DNA from: JAJPIG01 sp035531675 | Lineage (GTDB): Bacteria > Desulfobacterota > Binatia > Binatales > Binataceae | NCBI GenBank assembly: GCA_035531675.1 | Contig: DATKSL010000003.1 | Coordinates: 176,754 to 240,753 of the forward strand | Direction: 5' to 3' | Length of the DNA: 64,000 nt | In this document: one piece after another, positions 62,346 to 64,000 of the stretch | Numbering within the stretch: position 1 is the stretch's first letter | How the letters are laid out: every line of letters starts with the position of its first letter | Position numbers and translations under genes: made by a program | Notes under the pieces: generated by a model | What the model was told of the DNA's origin: nothing | Seen by the model: the letters and a program-made list of their open reading frames with translations, nothing else | Database searches by the model: none

Positions 62346-62349
<4 letters not shown>
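60121..62349 (-). CDS. purL: Phosphoribosylformylglycinamidine synthase, large subunit
   Basis: The protein has 742 residues, the short PurL of three-subunit enzymes (with PurS and PurQ), performing the ATP-driven amidation of FGAR. Support: ELGVFSVMWSEHCSYKSS near residue 45, WLAVFKIESHNHPS near 90, VGGILRDIFTMGARP near 115, and YGNPERPEIMWQ and SGNVSFYNET in the second half. It overlaps purQ by 4 bases (start 62349, purQ stop 62346) and purF by 4 bases. Confidence 0.97.
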
Positions 62350-63031
<682 letters not shown>

Positions 63032-63035
<4 letters not shown>

Positions 63036-63277
63036 CCGGACTCGACCTCGAAGCGGTAGTCCTCGATCAGTGGATTCGCCAGCAGCTCATCGCACATCCG
63101 CCGGGCCGCCGCGCGCGCCTCATCGGCGGAAGCGGCCTGCAGGTCGAGCACGATGTAGCGGCCGACGTGCACGCCATTGACGCCGTCGAAACCGAGGCTT
63201 TTGAGCGCATGTTCGACCGCGCGCCCCTGCGGGTCGAGAATTCCTTGCCTCGGCGTGACGAAAACTTTGACCCGCAA
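63032..63277 (-). CDS. purS: Phosphoribosylformylglycinamidine synthase, PurS subunit
   Basis: The protein has 81 residues and a TTG start at 63277 (no ATG alternative gives a full-length protein). VKVFVTPRQGILDPQGRAV and VHVGRYIVLDLQAA match PurS. It bridges PurL and PurQ. The gene is 9 bases after purC and overlaps purQ by 4 bases. Confidence 0.93.
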
Positions 63278-63286
63278 GGCAGTGCT

Positions 63287-64000
63287 CTAGCTCGGCAGCT
63301 CGACCCGGCGCAGCATCTCCTGGTACGCCTCTTCGACGTTGCCGAGGTCGCGCCGGAAGCGATCCTTGTCGAGCTTCTCGCGCGTCGCCTTGTCCCAGAA
63401 GCGGCAGGTGTCGGGGCAGATTTCATCGCCGAGCAGGATGGTGTCGTGATGGCGTCCGAACTCGAGCTTGAAATCGACCAGGATAATCCCGCGCTCATCG
63501 AGGAAGCTGCGCAACACGTCGTTGATCTTGAGCGCCAGCGTATCGATAGTGCGCAGCTCCGCCGGCGTCGCCCAGCCGAAGACCAGCGCATGCTCGGCGT
63601 TGATCAGCGGATCATCGAGCGGGTCGGACTTGTAATAATACTCGATCACCGGGCGCTTGAGCACCTCGCCCTCTTCGCGGCCCAGCCGCTTCGCCATCGA
63701 GCCCGCCACGATATTGCGCACCACCAGCTCGACCGGGATTATCTCGAGCCGCTTGCACAGCATCTGGCGCTCGTCGAGCCGCCGCACAAAATGGGTCGGC
63801 ACACCGTTGCGTTCGAGCAAGTTGAAGAACAGCTCGGACATCCGGTTGTTGACGATGCCCTTGTCCTCGATCGTGCCGCGCTTCTTGGCGTTGAAGGCGG
63901 TCGCATCGTCCTTGAAGTAGGCGATTACCAAATCGGGGTCCGAGGTGCTGTAAAGCTTCTTGGCCTTGCCCTCGTAAAACTGTTCGAGCTTTGACGGGTT
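63287..64000 (-). CDS. purC: Phosphoribosylaminoimidazole-succinocarboxamide synthase (N-terminus cut by window edge)
   Basis: About 237 residues are visible. The frame begins at the edge with PSKLEQFYEGKAKKLYS, so only a few N-terminal residues are missing. VIAYFKDDATAFN, HFVRRLDERQMLCKRLEIIP, VVRNIVAGSMAKRLG and ILVDFKLEFGR are conserved SAICAR synthase segments. First gene of the visible purine operon. Confidence 0.96.
   Translation of the reverse strand, partial: NPSKLEQFYEGKAKKLYSTSDPDLVIAYFKDDATAFNAKKRGTIEDKGIVNNRMSELFFNLLERNGVPTHFVRRLDERQMLCKRLEIIPVELVVRNIVAGSMAKRLGREEGEVLKRPVIEYYYKSDPLDDPLINAEHALVFGWATPAELRTIDTLALKINDVLRSFLDERGIILVDFKLEFGRHHDTILLGDEICPDTCRFWDKATREKLDKDRFRRDLGNVEEAYQEMLRRVELPS

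Overview
The window is a high-GC (roughly two-thirds G+C by eye), densely packed bacterial chromosome segment. Gene content (two LLM-class flavin oxidoreductases, tandem amidohydrolases, several acyl-CoA enzymes, ThyX, Ku/LigD, an archaeal-type class I aldolase and many Ser/Thr-kinase parts) suggests a free-living soil or groundwater bacterium, perhaps of the Candidatus Binatota/Desulfobacterota-like group. That placement is an impression; no 16S rRNA or other decisive marker is present. No tRNA, rRNA, CRISPR array, IS element or prophage was recognised.

Layout. 1-2061: 5' part of an RND efflux pump. 2062-3090: a stretch of lower GC with one doubtful small gene. 3091-12568: housekeeping genes (UvrD-like helicase, flavin oxidoreductase, metallo-hydrolases, FabI, GloB, a HemJ-like protein, an MFS exporter, a CoA-transferase and an FtsB-like protein). 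12705-13050: an isolated AT-rich transcription unit encoding a 32-residue lysine-rich peptide, followed by three stem-loops, the last an intrinsic terminator. 13199-24733: enoyl-CoA hydratase, guaB, ddl, rdgB, a MoxR/vWA pair, UDG, thyX, pyrD, a rhodanese and pcp. 24743-25867: a PAS/histidine-phosphoacceptor/receiver protein with no ATPase domain.

26400-36196 is the most distinctive block. It has seven co-oriented genes: a vWA protein, a zinc-ribbon/FHA protein, a Ser/Thr kinase with a C-terminal FHA domain, a zinc-ribbon/pseudokinase/PP2C fusion, a membrane-spanning Ser/Thr kinase with a duplicated extracytoplasmic domain, a multi-pass membrane protein with a C-terminal FHA domain, and a lipoprotein. 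Short KTxxL motifs, with Leu at +3 from Thr, recur in the linkers and tails of the vWA protein, the first kinase and the PP2C protein. They are candidate kinase sites and FHA ligands. The set looks like a complete phospho-threonine circuit: writers, erasers, readers, a scaffold and envelope parts.

36278-40600: zwf, glk and a DhnA-type aldolase (hexose entry), then an enoyl-CoA hydratase. 40703-42543: small and secreted proteins, including an exported protein with a helix-turn-helix-like segment, then a cold-shock gene with a structured leader. 42650-46215: divergent ligD and ku (non-homologous end joining). 46413-57233: a D-2-hydroxyacid dehydrogenase, tandem amidohydrolase paralogues, an acyl-CoA dehydrogenase, formaldehyde/alcohol dehydrogenase, cyclase, methyltransferase, acetyltransferase-like and VOC proteins. 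57293-58499: a Cys-rich exported peptide plus a DUF692/MNIO enzyme, resembling a bufferin (copper-binding RiPP) unit without the usual third gene. 58592-64000: a purine operon on the minus strand, purC-purS-purQ-purL-purF, with 4-base overlaps between purS, purQ, purL and purF; purC runs off the window.
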